From the NCBI RefSeq assembly GCF_015644585.1, contig NZ_JADOBI010000018.1:38857-102856 (forward strand): a stretch of DNA of 64,000 bases, in the 5' to 3' direction. The translations under genes were made by a program, and so were the position numbers. The DNA comes from Rahnella laticis (lineage in GTDB: Bacteria > Pseudomonadota > Gammaproteobacteria > Enterobacterales > Enterobacteriaceae). A model generated the notes under the pieces. It had not been told where the DNA came from. It did no database searches and saw only the letters and a program-made list of their open reading frames with translations. Of this stretch, positions 56,157-64,000 are shown piece by piece (positions within the stretch are counted from its first letter, which is position 1; each line of letters begins with the position of its first letter).

Positions 56157-57311
56157 TCAGAGATCGACAGAAACGACGTTTTCGCTGGGATAACAGCCGA
56201 GCACTTTCAGGGAACGTGTGATCGGGGCCAGATCCTTCAGCGCTTTTTTCATCTCTTCCGAACGCAGGTTGGCCTGCACATCGATATAAAACATCTCTTC
56301 CCACGGATTGCCGTTAATCGGGCGAGATTCCAGTTTCGTCATGATGATGCCCTGATCGCGCAGAACCAGCAGCGCATTCACCAGCGCACCTGCCTGCTGG
56401 CCAGTCGCCATGATCAGCGTGGTTTTGGCAGGAACCTGATCGGTCACTTCAATTGCTTTGCGTGCCAGAATAATGAAGCGGGTGATGTTTTCCTTCTGGT
56501 TCGCCAGATTGTGTTCAAGCACTTGCAGTTTATACAGCGCGCCACCGGCTTCGCTGCCTAATGCGGCCACGTGCGGGGAGTTCGCGGCGGCCACTTTTTC
56601 CATCGCGGCGGCGGTGCTTTCGCAATATTCAATTTTCCAGTGCGGGAAACGGTTGATGAACTGGCTGCACTGCTGGAACGGCTGCGGATGGCTGTAAACC
56701 GTCTGGATCTGCGAGAGGTCCGTATCGGTCGCGACCAGAACGCAGTGATCGATAGGGTTAGTCAGTTCGCCGACAATCGACAAGCTGGTGTGTTGCAGCA
56801 AATCGTAAACGTCATTGATTGAGCCGGAACTGGTGTTTTCGATAGGCAACACTGCGTAATCTGCCTGACCGGTTTCTACCTGCGAGAAGATATCCTGAAA
56901 TTTCTGGCAGCCGCATTCGATGAACTGATCGAAGTGACGGGCAGCAAACTGACGGGCGGCGAGGTGAGAATAGGAGCCTTTCGGGCCAAGAAACGCGATA
57001 CGTGCGGAGTCGGAACTGGTTTTGTTCAGATGCTGCTGAAGAAGTGCCTGCTGTGTCAGAACGGAATCTTCGATAATAAGCTGATAAACGCGGGTGATGT
57101 AATGTCCGTCCAGCCCCTGTTTTTTTCCTTCCTGAATCAGTGCATTAATCAGTTCTATCTCGCGCTCTTTATCGCGAATAGGGCGGTGAGAGTGCATCTT
57201 GGATTGCGCGACTTCAATCGCCATCGAACGTCGTTCTGCCAGCAGGGCCAGCAGTTTCAGATCTAATGCACTGATGCGCTCGCGCAGTGCCAGTAATGAA
57301 TTCTCGGTCAT
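56157..57311 (-). CDS. pheA: bifunctional chorismate mutase / prephenate dehydratase
   Basis: A 384-residue P-protein. The AroQ mutase domain (1-95) is followed by a dehydratase domain ([39 protein letters not shown]) and a C-terminal ACT domain with the Phe-binding GALVNAL and ESRP motifs for feedback inhibition. It is controlled by the pheL attenuator upstream. Confidence 0.97.
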   Translation of the reverse strand: MTENSLLALRERISALDLKLLALLAERRSMAIEVAQSKMHSHRPIRDKEREIELINALIQEGKKQGLDGHYITRVYQLIIEDSVLTQQALLQQHLNKTSSDSARIAFLGPKGSYSHLAARQFAARHFDQFIECGCQKFQDIFSQVETGQADYAVLPIENTSSGSINDVYDLLQHTSLSIVGELTNPIDHCVLVATDTDLSQIQTVYSHPQPFQQCSQFINRFPHWKIEYCESTAAAMEKVAAANSPHVAALGSEAGGALYKLQVLEHNLANQKENITRFIILARKAIEVTDQVPAKTTLIMATGQQAGALVNALLVLRDQGIIMTKLESRPINGNPWEEMFYIDVQANLRSEEMKKALKDLAPITRSLKVLGCYPSENVVSVDL

Positions 57312-57366
57312 GTTATTACCCTTTTTGATGTTCTTTCTTTCAGCAAAATTGTGTGAAACGCAGGTA

Positions 57367-57396
57367 TAAAAAAAGCCCCCTTTTCAGGAGGCTTTG
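57367..57396 (-). terminator. pheA attenuator terminator
   Basis: The minus strand reads aaagcctcc tgaaaa ggaggcttt-like pairing (aaagcctcctgaaaaggggg) followed by a long T-run, between pheL and pheA. It is the classical position of the pheA attenuator. Confidence 0.88.
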
Positions 57397-57441
57397 TTGT
57401 TCGTCTTCGCATTCATTCTTTCGCGACGAAACGCCTCCCAA

Positions 57442-57489
57442 TCAGGGGAAGGTAAAAAAGAATGCGAAGAAAAACAGACGGGTATTCAT
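57442..57489 (-). CDS. pheL: pheA operon leader peptide PheL
   Basis: A 15-residue leader peptide MNTRLFFFAFFFTFP with seven phenylalanines, too short for routine ORF calls. Stalling at the Phe codons when Phe-tRNA is scarce prevents the downstream terminator from forming. The peptide core FFFAFFFTFP is the same as in E. coli PheL. Confidence 0.93.
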   Translation of the reverse strand: MNTRLFFFAFFFTFP

Positions 57490-57572
57490 GTATGTGTTGT
57501 TTCCATTGAGTTGAACTGAGTCTTAAAGTAACCGCTGGGTTTTCCCTGTGTCAATAAGGATTTCTTTCAGGC

Positions 57573-57600
57573 ACAAAAAACGCGCTCCTGAGAGCGCGTT
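57573..57600 (-). terminator. terminator after raiA
   Basis: Minus-strand stem aacgcgctc / gagcgcgtt followed by ttttttgt, just after the raiA stop. Confidence 0.88.
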
Positions 57601-57625
57601 GTGAACTGCCTTTCGGATAACTCGG

Positions 57626-57970
57626 TTATTCCTCTTCTTCCTGCACCGGTTCCAGATTGAGTTCTTTGACGCCGGATTCTGCACGGCGGGCTTCACCCTT
57701 ATGCTGCGCTTTGTTGAGCTGACGCTCAAGTTTTGTGGTCATGTCGTTAAGGGCAGCATACATATCATCATGCGTGGCACTGGCAACCAGTGTGCCATTC
57801 GGTGTACTGATGGTCGCATCGGCGACAAATCCCTGAGGTCCTTTCGACAGGATTACGTGCGGGTTAATGAGCTGAGTTTGCCATTTATCCAGTTTTTTCA
57901 GACGTCCTTCGATGTGTTCACGAATCGCGGGAGTGATGTCCATTTGTTTACTGGTAATATTAACTGTCAT
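57626..57970 (-). CDS. raiA: ribosome-associated inhibitor RaiA (YfiA, short HPF type)
   Basis: The 114-residue protein Y binds the 30S decoding site in stationary phase and cold, blocking translation and 100S dimer formation. It opens [20 protein letters not shown] and has the conserved [19 protein letters not shown]. The acidic tail ([12 protein letters not shown]) is typical. It has its own promoter region of about 300 bp upstream (57971-58280), otherwise empty apart from the bamD terminator. Confidence 0.96.
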   Translation of the reverse strand: MTVNITSKQMDITPAIREHIEGRLKKLDKWQTQLINPHVILSKGPQGFVADATISTPNGTLVASATHDDMYAALNDMTTKLERQLNKAQHKGEARRAESGVKELNLEPVQEEEE

Positions 57971-58234
57971 ATGACTTACCTCTCTTTTCCGTCTCCGATG
58001 AATCCAACATACCAGCCTTTTTTGTGAAATGCGTGCTCAAATCCACGGTTTTTTGTCACTTTTTGTCAACTTTGAAGATTCTGTGACCCAGGGTAATTTC
58101 TGGCGGGAAAGGTCTTGAGACTTGTTGCCGGAGCAGGCATGATTGATGGGATCAGTACGCTATTGTTTCGCTTTTTCCCTGCATTTTGCCGCGCATTTTT
58201 TATCCTTTCTGTTTTCACTCCCCAAAAAAGAGCC

Positions 58235-58262
58235 AAAAAAAACGGCAGCCGAGCTACCGTTT
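58235..58262 (-). terminator. terminator after bamD
   Basis: Minus-strand stem aaacggtagc / gctgccgttt with one wobble pair and a long T-run. Confidence 0.85.
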
Positions 58263-58280
58263 GTGTACGGACATGTAAAA

Positions 58281-59015
58281 TTACGCTGCGCTATTGGCGG
58301 CAATAATTTTCGCGACTTTGTCAGCCTGGTTGTTCAGCTGCAGTTCGCGGTAGGCATTTTCCATCAACGGCAGCGCGTCGCGCGTTGCTTTCGTATCCGG
58401 ATAATCTTTCAGCATTTGCTCTACTCGGTTAACGACAGCGACGTAAGCGCCACGTTTAGTGTAGTATTGCACCACTGACAGCTCGTATTTCGCTAAACGA
58501 TCTTTCAGGAATACCAAACGTTTCGTCGCATCAGTGGCGTACTGGCTGTTTGGATACGAGTGGATTAGCTGGCTGAAATCACGGAATGCTGCACGTGCAT
58601 GCTGTGGATCGCGGTCTGAACGATCAACACCGAAAAATCCTTGCAGTGCACTGTCATCCAACGCCATATCCGTCAAACCACGCATGTACATGACGTAGTC
58701 GATATTGGGATGGGTTGGGTTCAGGCGCATAAAGCGATCAATAGAAGCCTGAGCCATTGGCAAGTCAGCAGACTTGTAATAGGCATAAATCAGATCTAAC
58801 TGAACTTGCTGCGAGTAAGGCCCAAACGGATAGCGGTTATCCAGCGCTTCTAATTGCGCAATCGCGCCTTTAAAGTTACCGTCCTGCAGCTTTTGCTGGG
58901 CAGTCGCATAAAGGACGTTAGGCGGATTATCGGGAACCGTTTCTTTGGAACTGGAGCAACCGACCAGCGCCAGGCTCAACGTGGCTGCTGCCACCAGATA
59001 TTTCACACGCGTCAT
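58281..59015 (-). CDS. bamD: outer-membrane assembly lipoprotein BamD
   Basis: A 244-residue essential BAM-complex lipoprotein that recognises outer-membrane protein substrates. The signal ends ALVGC with lipidated Cys20 and Ser at +2 (outer-membrane sorting). Five TPR-type repeats follow ([40 protein letters not shown]). It is divergent from rluD, as in E. coli. Confidence 0.97.
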   Translation of the reverse strand: MTRVKYLVAAATLSLALVGCSSSKETVPDNPPNVLYATAQQKLQDGNFKGAIAQLEALDNRYPFGPYSQQVQLDLIYAYYKSADLPMAQASIDRFMRLNPTHPNIDYVMYMRGLTDMALDDSALQGFFGVDRSDRDPQHARAAFRDFSQLIHSYPNSQYATDATKRLVFLKDRLAKYELSVVQYYTKRGAYVAVVNRVEQMLKDYPDTKATRDALPLMENAYRELQLNNQADKVAKIIAANSAA

Positions 59016-59145
59016 GACGTTTTGATTATCCTCAGGTGTTATTCTGGGAGACTGTCCGTTAAGCTCCCGACAAAGACCAGCTACAATAGCACATTATTTT
59101 AAACGGCATCGCCGTGAAAACCCAACGTTAACCAAGAAGCTGCAT

Positions 59146-60123
59146 ATGGCACAACAAGTACAACTCACCGCAACGGTGGCCGAATCTCAACTCGGTCAAC
59201 GGTTAGATCAGGCTTTGGCCGAATTGTTCCCTGATTATTCAAGATCTCGCATAAAAGATTGGATCCTTGAAGACAGGGTCACGGTCAATGGCAAAAAAGT
59301 GACCAAACCAAAAGAAAAAGTGTTGGGTGGCGAGGCTATCGCAATCGATGCGCAAATTGAAGAAGAAGCGCGTTGGCTCCCACAAGATATCGCTTTAGAT
59401 ATCGTGTATGAAGATACTGATATTTTAGTCATCAATAAACCCCGCGATTTAGTTGTTCATCCGGGTGCAGGGAATCCGGATGGAACAGTGCTCAATGCAT
59501 TGCTTCATTATTACCCTGCAATCATCGACGTTCCGCGCTGTGGCATCGTTCACCGTCTCGATAAAGATACTACCGGTCTGATGGTGGTCGCGAAGTCGGT
59601 TCCGGCACAAACGCATCTGGTGACGGCACTTCAGGCTCGCGAAATCACCCGCGAATATGAAGCCGTCGCGATTGGTACAATGACGGCAGGCGGCACAGTG
59701 AATGAGCCGATTGCGCGCCATTCCACCAAGCGTACGCACATGGCGGTCCATCTGACAGGCAAACCGGCCACTACGCACTATCGCATCATGGAGCATTTCC
59801 GTGCTCATACGCGTCTGCGCCTGCGCCTGGAGTCCGGACGTACGCACCAGATCCGCGTACATATGGCTCACATCAACCATCCTTTGTTAGGCGATCAGCT
59901 TTATGGTGGTCGTCCGCGCCTGCCAAAAGGTGCCTCCGAGTCGTTCATTAATATGCTGCGCGGATTCGATCGTCAGGCTCTTCACGCGACTATGCTGCGT
60001 CTTTATCATCCGGTCACCGGTATCCAGATGGAATGGCATGCGCCGCTTCCTCAGGATATGGTCGATCTGATTAATGCGCTGAAAGCCGATACTGAAGAGT
60101 TCAAGGATCAGATGAACTGGTAA
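59146..60123 (+). CDS. rluD: 23S rRNA pseudouridine synthase D
   Basis: RluD makes pseudouridines 1911, 1915 and 1917 in helix 69 of 23S rRNA. The 325-residue protein has an N-terminal S4 RNA-binding domain (residues 15-80) and the catalytic RLDKDTTG motif with the active Asp. Its stop overlaps the yfiH start (TAATG). Confidence 0.97.
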   Translation: MAQQVQLTATVAESQLGQRLDQALAELFPDYSRSRIKDWILEDRVTVNGKKVTKPKEKVLGGEAIAIDAQIEEEARWLPQDIALDIVYEDTDILVINKPRDLVVHPGAGNPDGTVLNALLHYYPAIIDVPRCGIVHRLDKDTTGLMVVAKSVPAQTHLVTALQAREITREYEAVAIGTMTAGGTVNEPIARHSTKRTHMAVHLTGKPATTHYRIMEHFRAHTRLRLRLESGRTHQIRVHMAHINHPLLGDQLYGGRPRLPKGASESFINMLRGFDRQALHATMLRLYHPVTGIQMEWHAPLPQDMVDLINALKADTEEFKDQMNW

Positions 60124-60860
60124 TGAGTACGCTTATCCAGCCTCAATGGCCGCAACCGGCATCGGTGCGGTCATGTGCAACAACCCGTCAGGGAGGCATC
60201 AGTTTGCCTCCTTATGGCTCGCTCAATCTCGGCGGACATGTTGGAGATCACCCTGAACATGTCGCGGCGAATCGTCAGCGTCTGGTCGAACTCGGTGGAT
60301 TGCCGTCTGCGCCACATTGGCTGGAGCAGGTTCATGGCACCGATGTTGTTAACCTGACGCATCAAACGCCTTCACTTCCTGCTTTAGTTGCCGATGCGGC
60401 ATATACCTGTGAACCGGGTGTAGTGTGCGCCGCCATGACAGCTGACTGCCTGCCGGTCCTTTTCTGTAATCAGGCCGGTGATGAAGTAGCAGCTGCGCAT
60501 GCGGGCTGGCGTGGATTGTGCGAAGGTGTGCTGGAAAATACGGTATCCCTTTTTGCATCATCTCCTGACAAGATAATGGCGTGGCTAGGGCCGGCTATCG
60601 GGCCGTCGCAGTTTGAAGTCGGGGGCGAAGTACGTGAAGCGTTTATGGCTTTTGACTCCGCATCATCGGCCGCATTTGTGCCTGCGGGTGAGAAATTCAT
60701 GGCGGATATTTTCCTGCTTGCCCGGCTAAGGCTACAGGCGGCGGGCGTCACGGCTATTTATGGTGGCGAGTATTGTACTGTGTCAGATAGTACCCAATTT
60801 TACTCTTACCGGCGCGACGGAATTACCGGGCGGCTGGCAAGTTTAATTTGGCTGATATAA
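60123..60860 (+). CDS. yfiH: YfiH, DUF152 multicopper-type protein (peptidoglycan editing factor)
   Basis: A 245-residue protein of the laccase-domain/DUF152 family with metal-binding His and Cys residues (HWLEQVHGTDV; MTADCLPVLFCN; AAAHAGWRGLCEGVLEN). E. coli YfiH (PgeF) is reported to remove wrongly added L-Ser from peptidoglycan precursors; other activities have been proposed. It is translationally coupled to rluD. Confidence 0.93.
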   Translation: MSTLIQPQWPQPASVRSCATTRQGGISLPPYGSLNLGGHVGDHPEHVAANRQRLVELGGLPSAPHWLEQVHGTDVVNLTHQTPSLPALVADAAYTCEPGVVCAAMTADCLPVLFCNQAGDEVAAAHAGWRGLCEGVLENTVSLFASSPDKIMAWLGPAIGPSQFEVGGEVREAFMAFDSASSAAFVPAGEKFMADIFLLARLRLQAAGVTAIYGGEYCTVSDSTQFYSYRRDGITGRLASLIWLI

Positions 60861-60923
60861 CCTGTCGAATCAAGACGTTCCATCGCGCATAGCAGCTGTC
60901 CTCTGAATATACTGCCAAGATAA

Positions 60924-60953
60924 CCTTGAAAACGTGAGGGTTGACCTCATCTA
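60924..60953 (+). promoter_or_regulatory. sigma-32 heat-shock promoter of clpB
   Basis: -35 ccttgaa (60924-60930) and -10 cctcatcta (60945-60953) with 14 bp between. The sequence closely resembles the E. coli clpB heat-shock promoter. Confidence 0.85.
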
Positions 60954-60990
60954 ATCTCCAGTAGCAATTTTGTTCAGTATTGGAGGTGTT

Positions 60991-63564
60991 ATGCGTCTGG
61001 ATCGTCTTACCAGCAAATTCCAGCTTGCCCTCGCGGATGCTCAGTCTCTCGCGCTCGGGCGCGACAATCAATTTATCGAACCCGTCCATCTCATGAGTGC
61101 TTTGTTCACTCAGGAAGGCGGAACCGTGCGTCCTTTATTAACAGCAGCCGGGGTTGATACCCAGAAACTGCGCACGGATGTTGATCAGGCTTTGGGGCGT
61201 CTGCCGCAAGTTGAAGGTACCGGTGGTGATGTTCAACCATCCCACGAACTGGTACGTGTTTTAAATCTTTGTGACAAATTGGCGCAGCAACGCGCTGATA
61301 CCTTTATTTCCTCAGAACTCTTCGTTCTGGCCGTCATGAAAGACCGTGGCTCTTTGACTGATATGTTGAAAGCCTGCGGCGCAACGGCCGAGAAGATTAC
61401 TGCGGCTATCGATAAAATGCGTGGAGGTGAGAAAGTGGATGATCAGAATGCCGAAGACCAACGTCAGGCATTGAAGAAATTCACTATCGATCTGACCGAG
61501 CGTGCCGAACAGGGCAAACTGGACCCGGTCATCGGTCGTGATGAAGAAATTCGCCGGACTATTCAGGTATTGCAACGCCGTACCAAGAATAACCCGGTGC
61601 TGATTGGCGAGCCTGGTGTCGGTAAAACCGCTATTGCGGAAGGCCTGGCACAGCGCATCATTAATGGTGAAGTCCCGGAAGGGCTGAAAAACAAACGCGT
61701 GTTGTCCCTGGATATGGGCGCGTTAGTCGCCGGGGCGAAATATCGCGGTGAATTTGAAGAACGTCTGAAAGGCCTGTTGAGCGATCTGGCAAAACAGGAA
61801 GGGAACGTCATTCTGTTCATCGACGAATTGCACACAATGGTCGGTGCAGGTAAAGCGGACGGCGCGATGGATGCCGGTAACATGCTGAAACCGGCGCTGG
61901 CGCGTGGTGAACTTCACTGCGTAGGTGCGACGACGTTAAATGAGTATCGCCAGTTCATTGAAAAGGATGCGGCATTAGAGCGTCGTTTCCAGAAAGTGTT
62001 TGTGGCCGAGCCTTCAGTCGAAGACACCATTGCGATTTTGCGTGGGCTGAAAGAACGCTACGAGCTACATCACCATGTGCAAATTACCGATCCGGCGATC
62101 GTTGCGGCGGCAACTTTGTCGCACCGCTACATCTCGGATCGTCAGTTGCCGGATAAAGCAATTGACCTGATAGATGAAGCGGCGTCCAGTATTCGTATGC
62201 AGATGGACTCTAAACCAGAGTCTCTGGATCGTCTCGACCGCCGTATCATCCAGCTTAAACTGGAACAGCAGGCGCTGAAGAAAGAGTCTGACGATGCCAG
62301 TGTTAAACGCCTTGAAATGCTGGAAACCGAACTGAGCCAGAAAGAACGTGAATATTCTGAGCTTGAAGAAGAATGGAAAGCTGAAAAAGCGTCACTGACC
62401 GGTACGCAGAATATTAAAGCTGAACTTGAGCAGGCCAAAATTACGCTTGAGCAGGCTCGACGTGTTGGTGACCTGGGCCGGATGTCAGAATTGCAGTACG
62501 GGAAAATTCCTGAGCTGGAAAAACAGCTGGCTGCGGCGACTCAGGCCGAAGGTAAAACCATGAAGCTGCTGCGCAACCGCGTAACAGATGTGGAAATCGC
62601 CGACGTACTGGCGCGCTGGACCGGGATTCCGGTGGCACGCATGCTGGAAAGTGAACGTGAAAAACTGCTGCGGATGGAAGAAGAGCTGCATAACCGGGTG
62701 ATCGGTCAGAACGAAGCGGTGGAAGCGGTATCGAATGCTATCCGTCGTAGCCGCGCCGGGTTGTCAGATCCAAACCGTCCGATCGGGTCATTCCTGTTCC
62801 TCGGGCCGACCGGTGTCGGTAAAACGGAACTGTGTAAGGCGTTGGCGACATTCCTGTTTAACAGTGATGACGCGATGGTCCGTATCGATATGTCAGAGTT
62901 TATGGAGAAGCACTCGGTTTCACGTCTGGTTGGTGCGCCTCCGGGATATGTCGGTTATGAAGAAGGTGGCTACCTGACTGAAGCTGTTCGTCGCCGTCCT
63001 TATTCCGTCATCTTATTAGATGAAGTAGAAAAGGCGCACCCGGATGTCTTCAACATCTTATTGCAGGTGTTGGACGATGGGCGTCTGACCGACGGGCAGG
63101 GCAGAACGGTCGACTTCCGTAATACGGTAGTGATCATGACTTCTAACCTGGGCTCCGACATTATCCAGCAGCATTTTGGCGAAGCCAGCTATGCGCAGAT
63201 GAAAGAATCCGTCATGGAAGTGGTGACACACAGCTTCCGTCCGGAATTCATCAACCGTATAGATGAAGTTGTTGTGTTCCATCCACTGGGTCATGCGCAT
63301 ATCAAGAATATCGCGAAGATTCAGCTGGAGCGTTTGTATAAACGTCTGGAAGAACACGGCTATTCAGCAACGCTGACTGATGCCGCGCTTGAACTGCTTG
63401 GCAATACCGGGTTTGACCCTGTTTATGGTGCGCGTCCGTTGAAACGTGCCATCCAGCAGGAGATTGAAAACCCGCTGGCGCAGCAAATCTTGTCAGGTAA
63501 GCTGATTCCAGGTAAGCCAATTACTGTTGATGTGGAAAATGATCACATTGTCGCAAGACAATAA
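60991..63564 (+). CDS. clpB: ClpB disaggregase
   Basis: An 857-residue AAA+ chaperone that extracts proteins from aggregates with DnaK. The start at 60991 follows a perfect ggaggt. It has the N domain ([11 protein letters not shown]), NBD1 with Walker A GEPGVGKT and Walker [10 protein letters not shown], a coiled-coil middle domain (about residues 410-520), and NBD2 with GPTGVGKTE and [11 protein letters not shown]. An internal in-frame GTG near residue 150 may give the short form known in E. coli. Confidence 0.98.
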   Translation: MRLDRLTSKFQLALADAQSLALGRDNQFIEPVHLMSALFTQEGGTVRPLLTAAGVDTQKLRTDVDQALGRLPQVEGTGGDVQPSHELVRVLNLCDKLAQQRADTFISSELFVLAVMKDRGSLTDMLKACGATAEKITAAIDKMRGGEKVDDQNAEDQRQALKKFTIDLTERAEQGKLDPVIGRDEEIRRTIQVLQRRTKNNPVLIGEPGVGKTAIAEGLAQRIINGEVPEGLKNKRVLSLDMGALVAGAKYRGEFEERLKGLLSDLAKQEGNVILFIDELHTMVGAGKADGAMDAGNMLKPALARGELHCVGATTLNEYRQFIEKDAALERRFQKVFVAEPSVEDTIAILRGLKERYELHHHVQITDPAIVAAATLSHRYISDRQLPDKAIDLIDEAASSIRMQMDSKPESLDRLDRRIIQLKLEQQALKKESDDASVKRLEMLETELSQKEREYSELEEEWKAEKASLTGTQNIKAELEQAKITLEQARRVGDLGRMSELQYGKIPELEKQLAAATQAEGKTMKLLRNRVTDVEIADVLARWTGIPVARMLESEREKLLRMEEELHNRVIGQNEAVEAVSNAIRRSRAGLSDPNRPIGSFLFLGPTGVGKTELCKALATFLFNSDDAMVRIDMSEFMEKHSVSRLVGAPPGYVGYEEGGYLTEAVRRRPYSVILLDEVEKAHPDVFNILLQVLDDGRLTDGQGRTVDFRNTVVIMTSNLGSDIIQQHFGEASYAQMKESVMEVVTHSFRPEFINRIDEVVVFHPLGHAHIKNIAKIQLERLYKRLEEHGYSATLTDAALELLGNTGFDPVYGARPLKRAIQQEIENPLAQQILSGKLIPGKPITVDVENDHIVARQ

Positions 63565-63586
63565 TCAGTAGGTTAAAAGCCAATTA

Positions 63587-63618
63587 CGGGCTCCAAAGTG
63601 ATTTGGAGCCCGTTTTTT
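63587..63618 (+). terminator. terminator after clpB
   Basis: cgggctccaaa gtga tttggagcccg followed by ttttttat. Confidence 0.93.
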
Positions 63619-63690
63619 ATTCATTCATTGAGCGTAATTAACGCATTCGATGTTTTTCTGAACGGTTGATAAAATAATTGAAATTAGGGG

Positions 63691-63718
63691 TTGCGGCCTG
63701 CTGAGAACTCCCTATAAT
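63691..63718 (+). promoter_or_regulatory. rRNA operon promoter P1
   Basis: -35 ttgcgg and -10 tataat with 16-bp spacing, then a GC-rich discriminator (gccgctcc), the form of growth-rate and ppGpp-controlled rrn P1 promoters. A/T-rich UP-element-like sequence lies upstream. Confidence 0.88.
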
Positions 63719-63810
63719 GCCGCTCCATCGACAGGGAACAACGTGAACAACATCACGAAGTGACCGGGTCGGAAAGATTAAAAACAGCGGCAACCGGATG
63801 AAATAAACGG

Positions 63811-63838
63811 TTGACACTGAATGAGAAAAGCGTAATAT
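63811..63838 (+). promoter_or_regulatory. rRNA operon promoter P2
   Basis: -35 ttgaca and -10 taatat with 16-bp spacing, about 120 bp after P1, the standard rrn tandem layout. Confidence 0.85.
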
Positions 63839-64000
63839 ACGCCACCTCGAGTTAGCAAGCGAAAGCGCGTAACTCACTGCTCTTTAACAATTTATCAGAC
63901 AATCTGTGTGGGCACTCACAAGACGATATCAGCCACTTCGGTGGCAAAAAATATCAAGTCTTAGAGTGACCAAGCAGTAATTCATTTAGTTGAATTATTA
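63839..64000 (+). promoter_or_regulatory. rRNA operon leader with boxA antiterminator
   Basis: boxA tgctctttaaca at 63878-63889 with the following atttatcagacaatctgtgtgg, the standard enterobacterial rrn leader that loads the Nus antitermination complex. The 16S rRNA gene must begin just beyond the window. Confidence 0.9.

Noticed and set aside
58115..58478. Plus-strand ORFs between raiA and the middle of bamD
   Set aside because: They are antisense to the bamD end and its terminator and have no family features or ribosome binding sites.

Overview
The window is chromosomal DNA of an enterobacterium. Gene order rpoS–mutS–(mltB)–pncC–recA–recX–alaS–csrA–tRNAs, yqaB–yqaA–gshA–luxS, ffh–rpsP–rimM–trmD–rplS and aroF–tyrA / pheA–raiA–bamD–rluD–yfiH–clpB–rrn is that of Enterobacterales, and the protein sequences look closest to the Yersiniaceae side (Rahnella, Ewingella, Rouxiella, Serratia). 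This placement is inferred from memory of gene order and sequence, not from a search.

Layout. (1) 1-3803: the rpoS leader, rpoS, and mutS on the minus strand. (2) About 3733-20969: a visibly AT-rich element of about 17.2 kb inserted into the 5' end of mutS. It is bounded by 23-bp direct repeats with one mismatch. The native MutS start stays stranded at the far end, and mutS now reads from an element-supplied start. Cargo from left to right: a tyrosine integrase next to the attachment site; a two-gene Hachiman-type defence system (hamA nuclease, hamB helicase); an excisionase-like HTH protein; a membrane-anchored protein; a separate operon of three tyrosine-recombinase-fold proteins plus a small basic protein; small unknowns; mobC and a MOBP relaxase with a probable oriT; and a membrane/TPR locus that appears to use a -1 frameshift, followed by a four-helix membrane protein. 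It reads as an integrative and mobilizable defence island. (3) 21250-38512: conserved core, including recA with its SOS box, csrA, tRNA-Ser(GCU), three identical tRNA-Arg(ACG), gshA, luxS, ffh and the rpsP operon. (4) 38534-53583: a P2/186-like tail locus. It has tail, baseplate, spike, fibre and sheath genes, a complete lysis cassette, Ogr, three Ogr-type late-promoter sites, a gpA-type replication initiator, an SOS box in front of a 64-codon gene, and a 186 CI-like repressor. It has no capsid, portal, terminase or integrase gene, so it looks like a domesticated R-type tailocin. (5) 53584-64000: aromatic amino-acid genes with TyrR boxes and a pheL attenuator, raiA, bamD, rluD, yfiH, clpB with a sigma-32 promoter, and the promoters and leader of an rRNA operon whose 16S gene lies beyond the window.

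The parts interact in three ways worth noting. The element at mutS controls the 5' end of a mismatch-repair gene and may therefore affect mutation rate. The tailocin seems wired to the SOS response, probably through the small LexA-box gene acting on CI, then Ogr, then three late operons ending in lysis and particle release. The mutS element carries two independent recombination systems, which suggests either a nested element or a two-mode mobile island. The most likely undescribed system is the frameshifted membrane-TPR protein with its membrane partner at 18686-20625.
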